Made by a program: the position numbers and the translations under genes. Positions 1-9,261 of a stretch of DNA of 64,000 nt are shown here, one piece after another. The stretch is from Dorea sp. D27 (GTDB lineage Bacteria; Bacillota; Clostridia; Lachnospirales; Lachnospiraceae), in the NCBI RefSeq assembly GCF_001185345.1, contig NZ_KQ236743.1, positions 1,079,263-1,143,262 of the forward strand. Direction: 5' to 3'. The notes under the pieces are model-generated. The model saw only the letters and a list, made by a program, of their open reading frames with translations, made no database searches and was not told the origin of the DNA. Every line of letters begins with the position of its first letter. The first letter of the stretch is position 1.

Positions 1-20
1 TTTTCTGTACTTGTCATTCT

Positions 21-716
21 CTACTGAATCAGCACCGCTTCCATAAGGACCGGCTGATGGTCCGTGTATTCAAACTCCACATCTATGTTCTTAAGCGCAG
101 TTACCCTGATATTGTCCGACACGATAAATCCATCGATGACATATACTTGGGAATCATCATAATTGCCGCTGTACGGCGCATTTAACAGGCGACATGTAGG
201 GACATTGTCTGAGACGGCAAAGGAAAACCCTTCCGGCATATCGTCCTTCCCCGCTGTCGTAAGCTTCCAGGTGGAAGTTGATAAGCACGAGCTCTCTGAC
301 CGTATCGTCCAGAGGGATTCTTGTCTCCAGCATGCAGCGTTTCAGATTGCATGGTAAGACCTCTTTGAATCCAAATCTACTCCCTGCAGAAAATATATGT
401 CAGCATTCTGCTCTTCTAGAATGGATGATATTCCCTCCAGATTATGTTCCACGACTTCCCGGCTGTCTGGCATCACCTTTTTACCACCGTCCATAAAGAA
501 GTCCTCCTCTTTGCCAAGGCCGGCATAACCTGTATTGTATGTCAGTATGGCAAATGATTCTCCAGCCTTCAGCTCCCCTGTCCCCTCTGACGGTTCCAGC
601 TTTTCCACCGCCTCAGGACGGTACTCCCTGACTGTCAGGTATAAGACTGCCGCCGCTGCCAGGACCACAATCACAAGCGCAATAATTGCCACCGTCTTTC
701 GTACTTTTTTCTTCAT
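21..716 (-). pseudogene. Decayed membrane-anchored endonuclease/exonuclease/phosphatase family gene
   Basis: Start is the ATG at 716, preceded by an AAGGAGG site. The 5' part encodes a basic N-terminus, one membrane segment and the beginning of an EEP (DNase I-like) domain up to the block DADIYFLQ-VD. The frame then stops at 342-344. A second frame at about 240-350 encodes LKRCMLETRIPLDD...INFHLEAYDSGEG, a middle block of the family, and a third frame at 21-239 encodes the C-terminal block ending in the catalytic EYTDHQPV motif. The three blocks are in order but joined by two out-of-frame deletions, the first apparently removing about 90-100 codons. The catalytic Glu of LQEVD is Gly here (LQGVD). 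It follows the phospholipase D-like gene. I read it as a non-functional remnant. Confidence 0.8.
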
Positions 717-769
717 AAGCCCTCCTTTCTTCCATATCCCCAGTCCCGCATGTCTGACAGTCAAAACTA

Positions 770-2215
770 TCACATGAGAAAACGCAGCCAGTTGAACAAT
801 GTCAGGACTTTGACCCTGAACTCCCTTTTGCTGCTGATATCCTGTCTTGTGACCCCTTCCGGTATGTCGTACGTATCTTCATCCAGCACTTTGACCGACT
901 CTGCCTCATACTCCCTCATATACCCCTTCAGCTGGCTGTTTACACCTTCGCTGTCGATAACAAGCATGAGTTCTGTGTCCAGATAGGCGCTCCGCATATC
1001 CATATTGAAGGAACCGACAATTGAAATATCATCTCCTATCGTAATACTTTTTCCGTGATAGGACACGCCGCCTTCATATTCGTATACCGTAATCCCCGTT
1101 TCCAGCAGCTTCCCTTTATTCAGCTTATAGTCAGAAGCCCCAAAAGGATTTCCGTTGTTGGCGACCGAATTCGTCATCAGTGCAGCTTTTTTGCTTCCGG
1201 CACATACCGTTTTCAGAGACGCATACATCCAGTCGTTGCAGATGATATACGGGGTATGGATCGATATATCTTCTTCTGTGTCCTTCATAAGCTCTGTAAG
1301 CGAATAGAATACCCGGGGCTCTTTGGAATATACGTGGACAGGATTGGACAGCAGCGTAATCCTGTTCACTTCGAATGTCATCCCTTCATAGTCCGCTTTC
1401 TCATTAATCACAGGATATTTTTTCAACATATCGCTGTACCGCTGTTCGAGCTCCTTCTCTGCTCTTGATACTTCCCCGTTGGAAACGGCACCGGGACTGG
1501 CGTGAAACACTCTGCAATCATCCAGATTCCATACGGATTCAAAATATTCTTCCAGCTCGTGGACAGAGCTTCCCTTGTCCTGGGGAGAGCGGCTGTATAC
1601 GAGCACATCTCTGTCATAATTCCTGTAACCGCTGTCACCGAGAAAATAATCATACGTATTACGTCCGCCAAGCAGATACAGTCCGTCATCTGCAATGACA
1701 TATTTGTCATGAAGGCGTCCCATACTTTTCCACGGCATGAGCAGGTTGATTCTATTGTATACCCTGATTTCCACATTGCCTGTAGTCGAAAGGGCATAGA
1801 AGTACTCATTGCCGTCCATCTGCTGCAGCGCCGAAAAGCCGTCCACAAGTATCTTAACGTCAACGCCCCGTTTCGCCGCATCCATCAATGCGGCTATCAT
1901 ATCTTTACCGCTTTTGTCTGCATGAAAGTCAAACGTAGACAAAATAATCCGCTTCTTCGCCTGGCCAATCATCCTAAGCCGTTCCTCCAGCGCCTGTTCA
2001 TTGTCTTCTATCACGCATGCCCTGTCACACGATACCTCGTCCGAATAGCAGTCCTTGGGATCAAACATCTGCTTATATTCCCGGCTCACGCCCGGCTGCA
2101 TCGCGTAGGACAGAACCGTCCCAGCGATGACGTATGCGGCAAACAGGACTGTCGCGGCTAGTATGTATCTCCACCTGAACTTGAATGCCGGTCTTTTCGA
2201 TAAACCTTTCTTCAT
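770..2215 (-). CDS. Membrane-anchored phospholipase D / cardiolipin synthase-like protein
   Basis: 481 residues from the ATG at 2215, chosen because GAGGAA lies just upstream and it directly precedes the basic stretch and single membrane segment (about residues 16-38). Two PLD domains follow. The first HKD motif is HDKYVIAD at residue 169, followed by GGRN. The second begins HGKSITIG at residue 387 and is followed by GSFNMD. In the second motif the usual Asp of HxKx4D is Gly, with an Asp one position later. The family makes or cleaves phosphodiester bonds in phospholipids, and cardiolipin synthases share this two-HKD layout, but the single membrane segment and altered second motif make the exact reaction uncertain. 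The EEP pseudogene lies 53 bp downstream on the same strand. Confidence 0.75.
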   Translation of the reverse strand: MKKGLSKRPAFKFRWRYILAATVLFAAYVIAGTVLSYAMQPGVSREYKQMFDPKDCYSDEVSCDRACVIEDNEQALEERLRMIGQAKKRIILSTFDFHADKSGKDMIAALMDAAKRGVDVKILVDGFSALQQMDGNEYFYALSTTGNVEIRVYNRINLLMPWKSMGRLHDKYVIADDGLYLLGGRNTYDYFLGDSGYRNYDRDVLVYSRSPQDKGSSVHELEEYFESVWNLDDCRVFHASPGAVSNGEVSRAEKELEQRYSDMLKKYPVINEKADYEGMTFEVNRITLLSNPVHVYSKEPRVFYSLTELMKDTEEDISIHTPYIICNDWMYASLKTVCAGSKKAALMTNSVANNGNPFGASDYKLNKGKLLETGITVYEYEGGVSYHGKSITIGDDISIVGSFNMDMRSAYLDTELMLVIDSEGVNSQLKGYMREYEAESVKVLDEDTYDIPEGVTRQDISSKREFRVKVLTLFNWLRFLM

Positions 2216-2390
2216 ATATCGTTCCTCATCCACCTTTCCTACGTAAGTTCCTCTACATCGGTTAATCATACCACTAAGCAGGGCTTTTTGCCACATTACA
2301 CCTCTTGAATTCTTCAAATATCCGTATATATTTCGCTTTTTATTCATAGATTGTTTAGTCAGGAGCCTTAAAGTAAAAGGAGTGTATGAT

Positions 2391-2957
2391 ATGAATAATG
2401 ATGTAAACCGTAACTGCGAATGCGAATGTAACGATGCCAGGCCCCAGGTGCCGAAAGAACCGTCTTACGCCGCTTCCGGTCCGTATCCTCCGGTCCGTAT
2501 CTGTGAACGCAACAGAGCCTACGGTAGAATGATGCTCGATAATATGGGAGGCCAGAACTCAGAAATGTCTGCCGTAAGTCTGTACCTCTACAACAATCTG
2601 CTCATTGATGAAGACGAGCGCTTATCTAAGATTTTTCACAAGATCAGCATCGTGGAAATGCACCATCTGGAAATATTCGGTCAGATTGCAAGGATGATGG
2701 GCGAGAACCCCCGCCTCTGGACTTACCGCGGAAACCAGATGGCATACTGGACACCGGCCTACAATAATTATCCGATAGAAATCCGCCCTCTGCTTATCAA
2801 CTCGTTGAATGGTGAGAAAAAAGCAGTCCAGAAATATGAAGAACAATGCCGGAAGATAAAGGACACACATATCGTAGAATGCCTGAAACGCATTATCCGG
2901 GATGAAGAGATACATATCCACATATTTGAATCGCTGCTGGAAGAATATTGTGGTTAG
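2391..2957 (+). CDS. Ferritin-like (rubrerythrin-type) di-iron fold protein
   Basis: 188 residues from the ATG at 2391, preceded by AAAGGAG at optimal spacing; an in-frame GTG at 2382 is less likely. The first 45 residues are Cys-, Asn- and Pro-rich, with CECEC near the start. A four-helix ferritin-like domain follows, with metal-ligand patterns EMHHLEIF in the middle and RDEEIHIHIFE near the C-terminus. Such proteins often handle peroxide or iron, and related ones occur in spore coats of Firmicutes. No partner gene identifies the role here. It stands alone, divergent from the phospholipase D-like gene and ending at a strong hairpin. Confidence 0.65.
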   Translation: MNNDVNRNCECECNDARPQVPKEPSYAASGPYPPVRICERNRAYGRMMLDNMGGQNSEMSAVSLYLYNNLLIDEDERLSKIFHKISIVEMHHLEIFGQIARMMGENPRLWTYRGNQMAYWTPAYNNYPIEIRPLLINSLNGEKKAVQKYEEQCRKIKDTHIVECLKRIIRDEEIHIHIFESLLEEYCG

Positions 2958-3000
2958 GGTAAATGCGGGAGATGTGCACTTTGCCAGCTTCCAAAAGAAC

Positions 3001-3030
3001 TACAGGGAGATGCAGCTGCATCTCCCTGTA
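3001..3030. terminator. Bidirectional hairpin between convergent genes
   Basis: A perfect 30-bp inverted repeat with arms TACAGGGAGATGCAG and its complement and no spacer. It lies between the ferritin-like gene on the plus strand and the CAP gene on the minus strand and would fold in transcripts from either side. No long U tract follows, so termination strength is uncertain. Confidence 0.6.
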
Positions 3031-3052
3031 ACTTTGTCTATCCATATGCATC

Positions 3053-3820
3053 TTAGTAAGTAAACAACTGGGTCCAGTAATTCGTTCCCTTTTGGTTCTG
3101 GTAGTGTCCCACGCCGATAGTCGTGTATCTGGAATTCATTATGTTTGCCCTGTGGCCCGGACTATTCATCCAGCCTTTCATCACCTCTTCCGGAGTCTTC
3201 TGGCCCCATGCGATATTCTCACCGGCACCGCGGAATTTTACTCCTTGTTCTGTAAGTGCGGTATTGAATCCTCTGCCGTCCGGTCTTGTATGTGAGAAAG
3301 AGATTTCAGTTTCTTTCGCTCGTACGAGCGCTGCTCTTGAAACATCTTCAGCCATCTTCAGCGCCGGAAGTCCTTCCTTCGCCCTCTCTGCATTGACAAG
3401 CGTTACCACCTGTTCTGCAAATGTATTATTGCTGCTGTCATCCTGACCCGGCTTGTTGTCCGGCTGGTCTGGCTTAGGCTTATCTGTATCCGGCTCATCT
3501 GTATCTGGCACATCCGGCGTACTCGGAACATCCGGCATATCCGGAGTCTCTGGAACATCGGTGTCGGGCTTGTTGTCCGGCCTGTTTTGTCCGCCGCCAT
3601 TAATGCCAGGACAAAGTTTATTAATAATTTCTTCTATGTTAAGCTTCTGCTTCAGCTGGTCATCCGTAATCTCATTTACGCTGACACCGCTGCCACTCCC
3701 GACAATTACATATCCTTTTCTTACAGGTCTGTTCCCTTCTGCCGCATGTGATACTGCCGGCACTGCCATACTTGCTGTGACTGCAACTGCAGCCAATGTA
3801 ATGAAAATTCTGTATTTCAT
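3053..3820 (-). CDS. Secreted CAP-domain (SCP/PR1, YkwD-like) protein
   Basis: 255 residues with a signal peptide (residues 1 to about 26, ending SHA-A). A short N-terminal region is followed by a Pro/Asp/Thr-rich linker of tandem units such as PDVP, PDTDEPDTDKP and KPDQPDNKPG (about residues 75-130). A C-terminal CAP domain (about 135-255) contains VNAERAKEGL, FSHTRPDGR, GENIAWG and WMNSPGHRANIM, including the His/Glu residues of the CAP cavity. No sortase motif or lipobox is present, so the protein is probably released or held loosely at the wall. CAP proteins of this type are common in spore-forming Firmicutes; substrate and activity are unknown. Confidence 0.85.
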   Translation of the reverse strand: MKYRIFITLAAVAVTASMAVPAVSHAAEGNRPVRKGYVIVGSGSGVSVNEITDDQLKQKLNIEEIINKLCPGINGGGQNRPDNKPDTDVPETPDMPDVPSTPDVPDTDEPDTDKPKPDQPDNKPGQDDSSNNTFAEQVVTLVNAERAKEGLPALKMAEDVSRAALVRAKETEISFSHTRPDGRGFNTALTEQGVKFRGAGENIAWGQKTPEEVMKGWMNSPGHRANIMNSRYTTIGVGHYQNQKGTNYWTQLFTY

Positions 3821-3845
3821 CTTCTCCTCCTTCTGGTCTATATAA

Positions 3846-3874
3846 TTGTTACAAATATATTACACATTTGTTAC
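3846..3874. promoter_or_regulatory. Direct repeat TTGTTAC x2, 22 bp apart, upstream of the CAP gene
   Basis: TTGTTAC occurs at 3846-3852 and 3868-3874, spaced two helical turns apart, in the AT-rich leader upstream of the CAP gene start at 3820. This layout suits a response regulator or other dimer bound to one face of the helix. No regulator is identified. Confidence 0.3.
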
Positions 3875-3949
3875 GATTTATATCCTACCATAAAAAGAAG
3901 CTTCGGCAACATGTAATATCTGGAATCAGCCTGACATTTCTGTCTCTGC

Positions 3950-5223
3950 CTAGCGGAATACTAATACAAATGCCATGCCGTCTTCGTCCTTCTGGGCAAA
4001 TATTTCACCGTCCATCTTCCGCATAATCTCACGGCAAATATACAGACCCAGTCCGTTGCCCTCCATTCCCCTGCTGTTGGCCCCACGGAAAAAGCTCTCG
4101 AAGATATGATTGAATTCGTTGTCCGTCACTGGTTTGCCGGTACTGTAAATCCGTATGAGATGGCAGTAGTCTTCTTCAAAAAAAGAAATTTCAATCCTTC
4201 TTCCGTCCCCGTATTTGAAAGCATTTTCAAAAAGATTCCCGAATACTTCCAGGGCTCGTTCCAAATCCCCTTTCAGCAGAAGATTGTCATATGCCCCAAC
4301 GTTCAAATCCACCATGCGGATTCTGCATTTCTCCCAATACGTGTCCAATACCCTGTCCATCAGGTCCTTTTGATAGAATTCGCCTTCCTTTATCTGGATG
4401 TCCAGGATATCTTCTCTGGAATTTTTCATGATTTCTTCCACATAACGTTCGATTTCCGCCGCCTTCTCACCAATCTGATGTGCCGCATGTATCCTCTGGG
4501 GTCCATCGCCGTACAGATTTTCTTCCAGTGCCTTCCCGTATAGCCGTATCGTATGCAGCGGCGTCTTGATGTCATGCGAAAGCGACAGCAGCATCGTCTT
4601 CTTCTCCTTCTCGAGTTCCAGACGCCTTTTCCTGGCGTATGACAAAGCATCCCTCAACTGGCTCATGCCCAATACGAAATCACCGAAGAACCGGCTTTTC
4701 TCTTCTGTCACTTCCCCGGACAGGTGGCCGTTCGCCAGTTCATACGGCATTTTTTCAGGCGGAGGAAAGGCCCTATCAGCCGTGATTTCAGATAGAACAG
4801 AACGAAAATGAGAGCAGCCCCCATGATACCGAGAGACACCTCCGTCAGCAGAAAAATCTTTTCCGCCTGAAAAGGCGGTTTTTCATAATCGAACCTCAGG
4901 AATCCTTTTAGGACACCATCTTTAAACAGGGGAACAACCTGGATTCCGAGCTCGTTCTTCTCCTCATAAAAAGCGGTCGACTTCTTTTCTTCCTTAAGCT
5001 GGTGTTCCGGCAGATAAGAGACTTCTTTTACGTGCCGGAAAGATGACAGGTCAACATCTTGCAGCAAAACCCCCTCCTGCAGGGCACCATATATCTTGTT
5101 TATTTCAATTTTATACTCAGCGCTCCGCACCGCAGCTGTACTGTATATTCCAATTCCTGCTGTAACGGCTGAAAATAGATAGATAAGGACTGCAGCCAGA
5201 ATCACGGCATTATATTTCTTCAT
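3950..5223 (-). pseudogene. Sensor histidine kinase of an ABC-transporter operon, split by a frameshift
   Basis: One kinase read in two frames. The 5' part (from ATG 5223) encodes a membrane segment, an outside region of about 100 residues and a second membrane segment, ending LIGPFLRLKK. The 3' part (4750-3950) starts MPYELANG, continues the HAMP-like linker, and carries HisKA (LLSLSHDIKTPLHTIR), the N box (NLFENAFKYGD) and the G boxes (GNGLGLYICREIM). The frames meet at a run of six A on the minus strand (4750-4755); a seventh A, or a -1 slip there, restores LKKMPYELA. Because all catalytic blocks are intact, this may be a sequencing error, a very recent mutation or slippage. The start overlaps the response regulator stop by 14 bp. 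Confidence 0.85.
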
Positions 5224-5887
5224 ATCTGTAACCCACTCCCCAGACCGTCACGATCCGCTTCGGCTCTCTGGGGCATTCTTCAATCTTGGCCCGCAGCATT
5301 TTGACGTGAACCGTCAGTGTCTGGCTCTCGCTGAAACTGTCTGCCCCCCAAACCTTCCCGAATATATATTCTTTTCGGAGCGTTTTGCCCGGATTCCGGA
5401 CGAACAGGAGAAGAAGTTCATACTCCTTTATATTCAGTTCCAACGGCCTGTTCTTCAGAGATGCCGTCCGTGCCTTCTGATCGACTGTAATCGCTCCGGA
5501 AGATATGAGCGCCGCTTCCTGACGGCCTTCCGTACGCTTCAGTATCGCATTTACCTTGGCGGTCAGTATCTCTGGCTCCACAGGCTTCTCCATATAATCG
5601 TCCGCTCCCAGTTCATAACCCATAAGCTTGTCCTGCTTGTCGGATTTCGCGCTCATGATAAGAATCGGCACGTTCTGCACCGCCCTGACTGCCCGGCATA
5701 CGGCAAAGCCATCCATGCCGGGCAGCATGATGTCCAGAATCATGAGGCGCACGCTCCCCTGTTCGGCATACCGGAGCGCCTCTTCCCCACTGGCCGCATG
5801 CACGACGGAATATCCGCTGTCCACGAGAAGCTCCCGCAGCAGCCCGGCCAGTTCATCGTTATCTTCTACTAGTAATATATCAGCCAT
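5210..5887 (-). CDS. OmpR-family response regulator of the adjacent ABC transporter
   Basis: 225 residues from ATG 5887, which begins 8 bp after the ABC ATPase stop. The receiver domain has the acidic pair (VEDND), the phosphoacceptor in MILDIMLPG, the Ser of IMSAKSD, and the Lys of EKPVEP. The C-terminal winged-helix domain (about residues 130-225) ends VTVWGVGYRYEE, typical of the OmpR/PhoB class. The order permease-ATPase-regulator-kinase on one strand suggests a self-regulating transporter module, as in the antimicrobial-peptide detoxification systems of Firmicutes. The likely target is the operon's own promoter upstream of 9057. Confidence 0.9.
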   Translation of the reverse strand: MADILLVEDNDELAGLLRELLVDSGYSVVHAASGEEALRYAEQGSVRLMILDIMLPGMDGFAVCRAVRAVQNVPILIMSAKSDKQDKLMGYELGADDYMEKPVEPEILTAKVNAILKRTEGRQEAALISSGAITVDQKARTASLKNRPLELNIKEYELLLLFVRNPGKTLRKEYIFGKVWGADSFSESQTLTVHVKMLRAKIEECPREPKRIVTVWGVGYRYEEI

Positions 5888-5894
5888 ATTTTGC

Positions 5895-6665
5895 TTACCA
5901 TCCCAGTTTAATAAGCCAGTCATTCAGTATTCGTTCTCTCTGTCTTGCATCTTTGGCCCCGTTCCAGCTGCCGAGCGCTATCTCATCCCTTATATTGCCA
6001 TCTTCGATATACAGGACCCTGCTGCATCTGGACGCGACTTTCATGTCATGCGTCACGAGCAGAATGCTTGTTCCTTCTGCATGGATCCGGTTCAGCTCTT
6101 CCATTACTTCGTTAGAATTCTGCTTGTTCAGAGAACCGGTCGGCTCATCGGCAAATATGATTTTCGGATGATTGATGAGGCTGCGGCAGATGCATGCCCG
6201 CTGAAGCTGCCCCCCGGACACCTCGTTGATGTCGTTTCCGGCTATCTCGCTGATGCAGAGCTTCTTAAGCAGTATCTTCGCATAGTCATCGATACGCTCC
6301 CTGCCCTTTTTACTTCTTCCTTCCGGCGACTGGTAAGCCGGCAATACAATATTATCATATATAGACAGATTTTTCAGCATATACATCTGCTGGAATACAA
6401 AGCCCATCTCATTCAGCCTGATGTCGCTCATCTCGCCGGCCTGCAGATCCGACAGATTCCGGCCGAAGAATACCACTCTTCCTGCGGTCGCGCTGTCCAT
6501 GCCGCTGACCGTATAAAGCAGTGTCGTCTTCCCTGAGCCGGACGGGCCCATGATGCCTACCATTTCCCCTTCTTCTATGTCCAGATTCACGTTTCTGAGC
6601 ACATTAATATGGCGCTTATCGATTATATATGTTTTGCACAAGTTACTGACGTTCAATGCTCTCAT
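5895..6665 (-). CDS. ABC transporter ATP-binding protein (MacB/LolD/BceA class)
   Basis: 256 residues. Walker A is GPSGSGKTTL, the ABC signature is EVSGGQLQRA, and Walker B is IIFADEPTG followed by the switch His in LLVTHD. The spacing and the motif preceding the signature match the class paired with FtsX-type permeases. The gene starts 13 bp after the permease stop and is probably co-transcribed with it. The substrate is not shown by sequence; bacitracin- or peptide-resistance modules have the same ATPase-permease-two-component layout. Confidence 0.9.
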   Translation of the reverse strand: MRALNVSNLCKTYIIDKRHINVLRNVNLDIEEGEMVGIMGPSGSGKTTLLYTVSGMDSATAGRVVFFGRNLSDLQAGEMSDIRLNEMGFVFQQMYMLKNLSIYDNIVLPAYQSPEGRSKKGRERIDDYAKILLKKLCISEIAGNDINEVSGGQLQRACICRSLINHPKIIFADEPTGSLNKQNSNEVMEELNRIHAEGTSILLVTHDMKVASRCSRVLYIEDGNIRDEIALGSWNGAKDARQRERILNDWLIKLGW

Positions 6666-6678
6666 TCTATCTCTCCTC

Positions 6679-9057
6679 CTATTCCAGATGATTTAATTCC
6701 CGTATGTCTATTTTCTTTATCTTGCCTGCCGCAAGATAGGCTGCAGCGACAATGCCCGCCAAAAGGATGCCCGGATACACGCCGTATACCTGCCACGATA
6801 CGACCTGTATATCTACATCCGCACCCATAATTGCAAATATCGGCTTGAGCACCCACCGGTTGCTGACAAGAGACAGCGGGACGGCCGCCGCCATGGAGAC
6901 AAGTGCGACTCCTGTCATGCGGAGCACCTGCCACACTTTTATGCTGCCATTTCTGAATCCGATGCTTTTCATCATGGCAATCTCTCCTTTTTCTCTCACG
7001 ATAAAAAGCCTTTCCATCAGCAGGGTGATCAACATGATTACCCCGCACAGCATTCCGGTCATCGGTATCACCAGATCCTGCAGGGATTTCTGAATTCCTC
7101 CCACATTGCCGTCAACGAATTCCTGGGCAGTTAGCCACCCATAGGCAGGAAGTGCACTTTTAAGTTCTCCGGCCGTCTCTTCCTGTGATTGGTCCGTCTC
7201 CATATCTACCATGATGTTCCAGCAATCGAACATAGGCTCATCCCTCAGATCTATCTCAGGGTTTAAGCGGGCACTTTTCCCCATCTGCATATAATCGGAA
7301 TAGGTTCCAGTTATGATAAGGTTTCTTGTTCTGCCTTCCATTCCGGTCTCTACCCTGTCTCCAATCTCCCATCCATTTTCCTCCAGAATTTTCTCTGAAA
7401 ATGCAATCTCGTCCGGCAGCAAGGGAGCTTCACCTTGCTGATACGTCATATAGTCCGCGTTTCCGCCAAGCGGCTGGATTGTCATGATTTTGCTCTGCGT
7501 CCCGTTCTCCTTCTCTTTAAAAGAGAAGAAATAGATGGGAATGCCGGTGAGCGAAGCCTGATATCCTTTTTCCGCCAATTCATCCTCCACCCGCTTCATG
7601 TTTTTTTCCAGCTCGTGGCCAGTCTTAATGCTGCTTCCTCCCTGCCGCTCGATGTCTTCAACATATGCAGCACTTTCCGGATTGATAGCAAATTTTCCGG
7701 CCATCTCTGTGCTCCGCATCGTATTCAGCGTATTAAGCGGGATTGTTATCAGTATAAAGCTCAGACAGAAGGCTGCCATCAATATAAAGTATCTTTTCGT
7801 CTGCCGGACCATATCGTTCATTGCGAGGTACATCGGAACAGGAAGCCTTTTCCTCCGATGAAGGGTGAGCCCCCTTATCCGGCCGAAGCGTTCTCCCGTA
7901 TGGCCTCCCCGTATGGCTGAGATGGCCGATATCTTATTCATTCTTCTCGTACAGCTATAGCAGAACAGCAGCACGAAGAATACGACAGCGGTCGTACAGA
8001 GCAGGTTTATGCCTATGTTGGCGCTGCTGTCTTCCATTATCATATTTTTGCTTACGCCAGCCACCATCTGCCTGCTGACCGGAACGCTGGCTGCAAAACC
8101 AACCAGAGCGCCGCCGCAGACGAGAGCGGCATATTTTGTCAGATATATTTTTTGGATTGCAAATTCTTTCAATCCAATCGCCTTCATGATTCCAATCTCC
8201 CTGTAATCCTCCTCAATGGTAAAAACGATGGTAAAGCGCAGCACAAGAAGAGCAATCAGAATCAAGCAGATTCCAATCAGGATGAGCAGAGCCGCCATGA
8301 TCATATCGAACGAATAGGCCAGAGAATACGTATCTTTCGTAACTGTATTTATAACCGTGGAAAAATTCTGCCTGTTCAGTTCTTTTATAAACTGGTTCAC
8401 TTCGGACGTGTCTATATAGTACAGACCGATCATTTCACCTTCGTTCTTGTCTGCAAAGCGTGAATATTCCTCCGGATTGACGAGGATCCTGGTCATGCCC
8501 ACCATCTCGCTGCCGAAAGCCGCATCCTTCGTCTGTACTTTTATCCGGTATTCCCTGCTTTCGCCACCGACGTTTACAGTGATACGGTCTCCTTCCTTCA
8601 GACCGCTGCTTTCCATGACGGACGTGCTTAACGCGGCTTCGTCGTCTGCCAGCGCAAATTCTTTGCCGTTCCGGTCATAGACTTTGCAGTAGCGGGCATC
8701 CGTCGTACCAAGATACACGCCGCCGTTGAGATCTGGCTGTTCGTCACCTCCGTCTTTCCTAAAGGTGATATTCTTTTTTATGAGCGTAAGCAGCGTATTA
8801 TAATCATATTCCTCGACGCCCGGCCCTTTATCGCCAATCCACTCCTCTAACGTTTCTTTCTCGCTGTCGCCGGTTATGACGAGATTGATATCCGGCACAT
8901 TGGCATAATCCATGTAATATTCGACAGAAGACGTCACGACGAGTATATTGTTGACGCTGCTGGCCAGAAATATCGTTGCTATCATTATGAATAGAAAAAG
9001 TATTAGATTTACGCTTTTTCTTCGTTTCATATCCCTTTTTAGTATGTTTCGTATCAT
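6679..9057 (-). CDS. FtsX-type ABC transporter permease, about 790 residues
   Basis: 792 residues from ATG 9057, preceded by an AAAGGGA site. An N-terminal membrane segment is followed by an extracytoplasmic region of about 200 residues, then three membrane segments with an FtsX core (EEDYREIGIMKAIGLKEF). A second unit has another membrane segment, a second outside region and a C-terminal FtsX core (VREKGEIAMMKSIGFRN), about ten segments in all. Duplicated FtsX permeases of this size work with MacB-class ATPases in mechanotransmission or extraction of substrates from the membrane rather than in classical transport. It is the first gene of the four-gene operon. Confidence 0.85.
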   Translation of the reverse strand: MIRNILKRDMKRRKSVNLILFLFIMIATIFLASSVNNILVVTSSVEYYMDYANVPDINLVITGDSEKETLEEWIGDKGPGVEEYDYNTLLTLIKKNITFRKDGGDEQPDLNGGVYLGTTDARYCKVYDRNGKEFALADDEAALSTSVMESSGLKEGDRITVNVGGESREYRIKVQTKDAAFGSEMVGMTRILVNPEEYSRFADKNEGEMIGLYYIDTSEVNQFIKELNRQNFSTVINTVTKDTYSLAYSFDMIMAALLILIGICLILIALLVLRFTIVFTIEEDYREIGIMKAIGLKEFAIQKIYLTKYAALVCGGALVGFAASVPVSRQMVAGVSKNMIMEDSSANIGINLLCTTAVVFFVLLFCYSCTRRMNKISAISAIRGGHTGERFGRIRGLTLHRRKRLPVPMYLAMNDMVRQTKRYFILMAAFCLSFILITIPLNTLNTMRSTEMAGKFAINPESAAYVEDIERQGGSSIKTGHELEKNMKRVEDELAEKGYQASLTGIPIYFFSFKEKENGTQSKIMTIQPLGGNADYMTYQQGEAPLLPDEIAFSEKILEENGWEIGDRVETGMEGRTRNLIITGTYSDYMQMGKSARLNPEIDLRDEPMFDCWNIMVDMETDQSQEETAGELKSALPAYGWLTAQEFVDGNVGGIQKSLQDLVIPMTGMLCGVIMLITLLMERLFIVREKGEIAMMKSIGFRNGSIKVWQVLRMTGVALVSMAAAVPLSLVSNRWVLKPIFAIMGADVDIQVVSWQVYGVYPGILLAGIVAAAYLAAGKIKKIDIRELNHLE

Positions 9058-9208
9058 AATCCGTTCCCTTTCCATTTACTTGGCAGCTGCTGTACTTTGC
9101 TGCCTGCTGGGTACAGTATAGCGGATAGACTATTAAAAAATCCTTAAATATATAAAATACCATATGCGGCTCTTGTATGACCACGGATAAATGAGATTCC
9201 GTCGCCAT

Positions 9209-9243
9209 AAAAAAAGAGCCCTGCACAATCTGTACAAGAGCTC
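9209..9243 (-). terminator. Rho-independent terminator of the membrane GGDEF gene
   Basis: On the minus strand, imperfect arms starting GAGCTCTTGTAC and ending GTGCAGGGCTC are followed by seven T (9209-9215). It lies 19 bp after the stop at 9262 and separates this gene from the ABC operon downstream. Confidence 0.65.
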
Positions 9244-9261
9244 CGTCCCAAGGCTTAAGGC

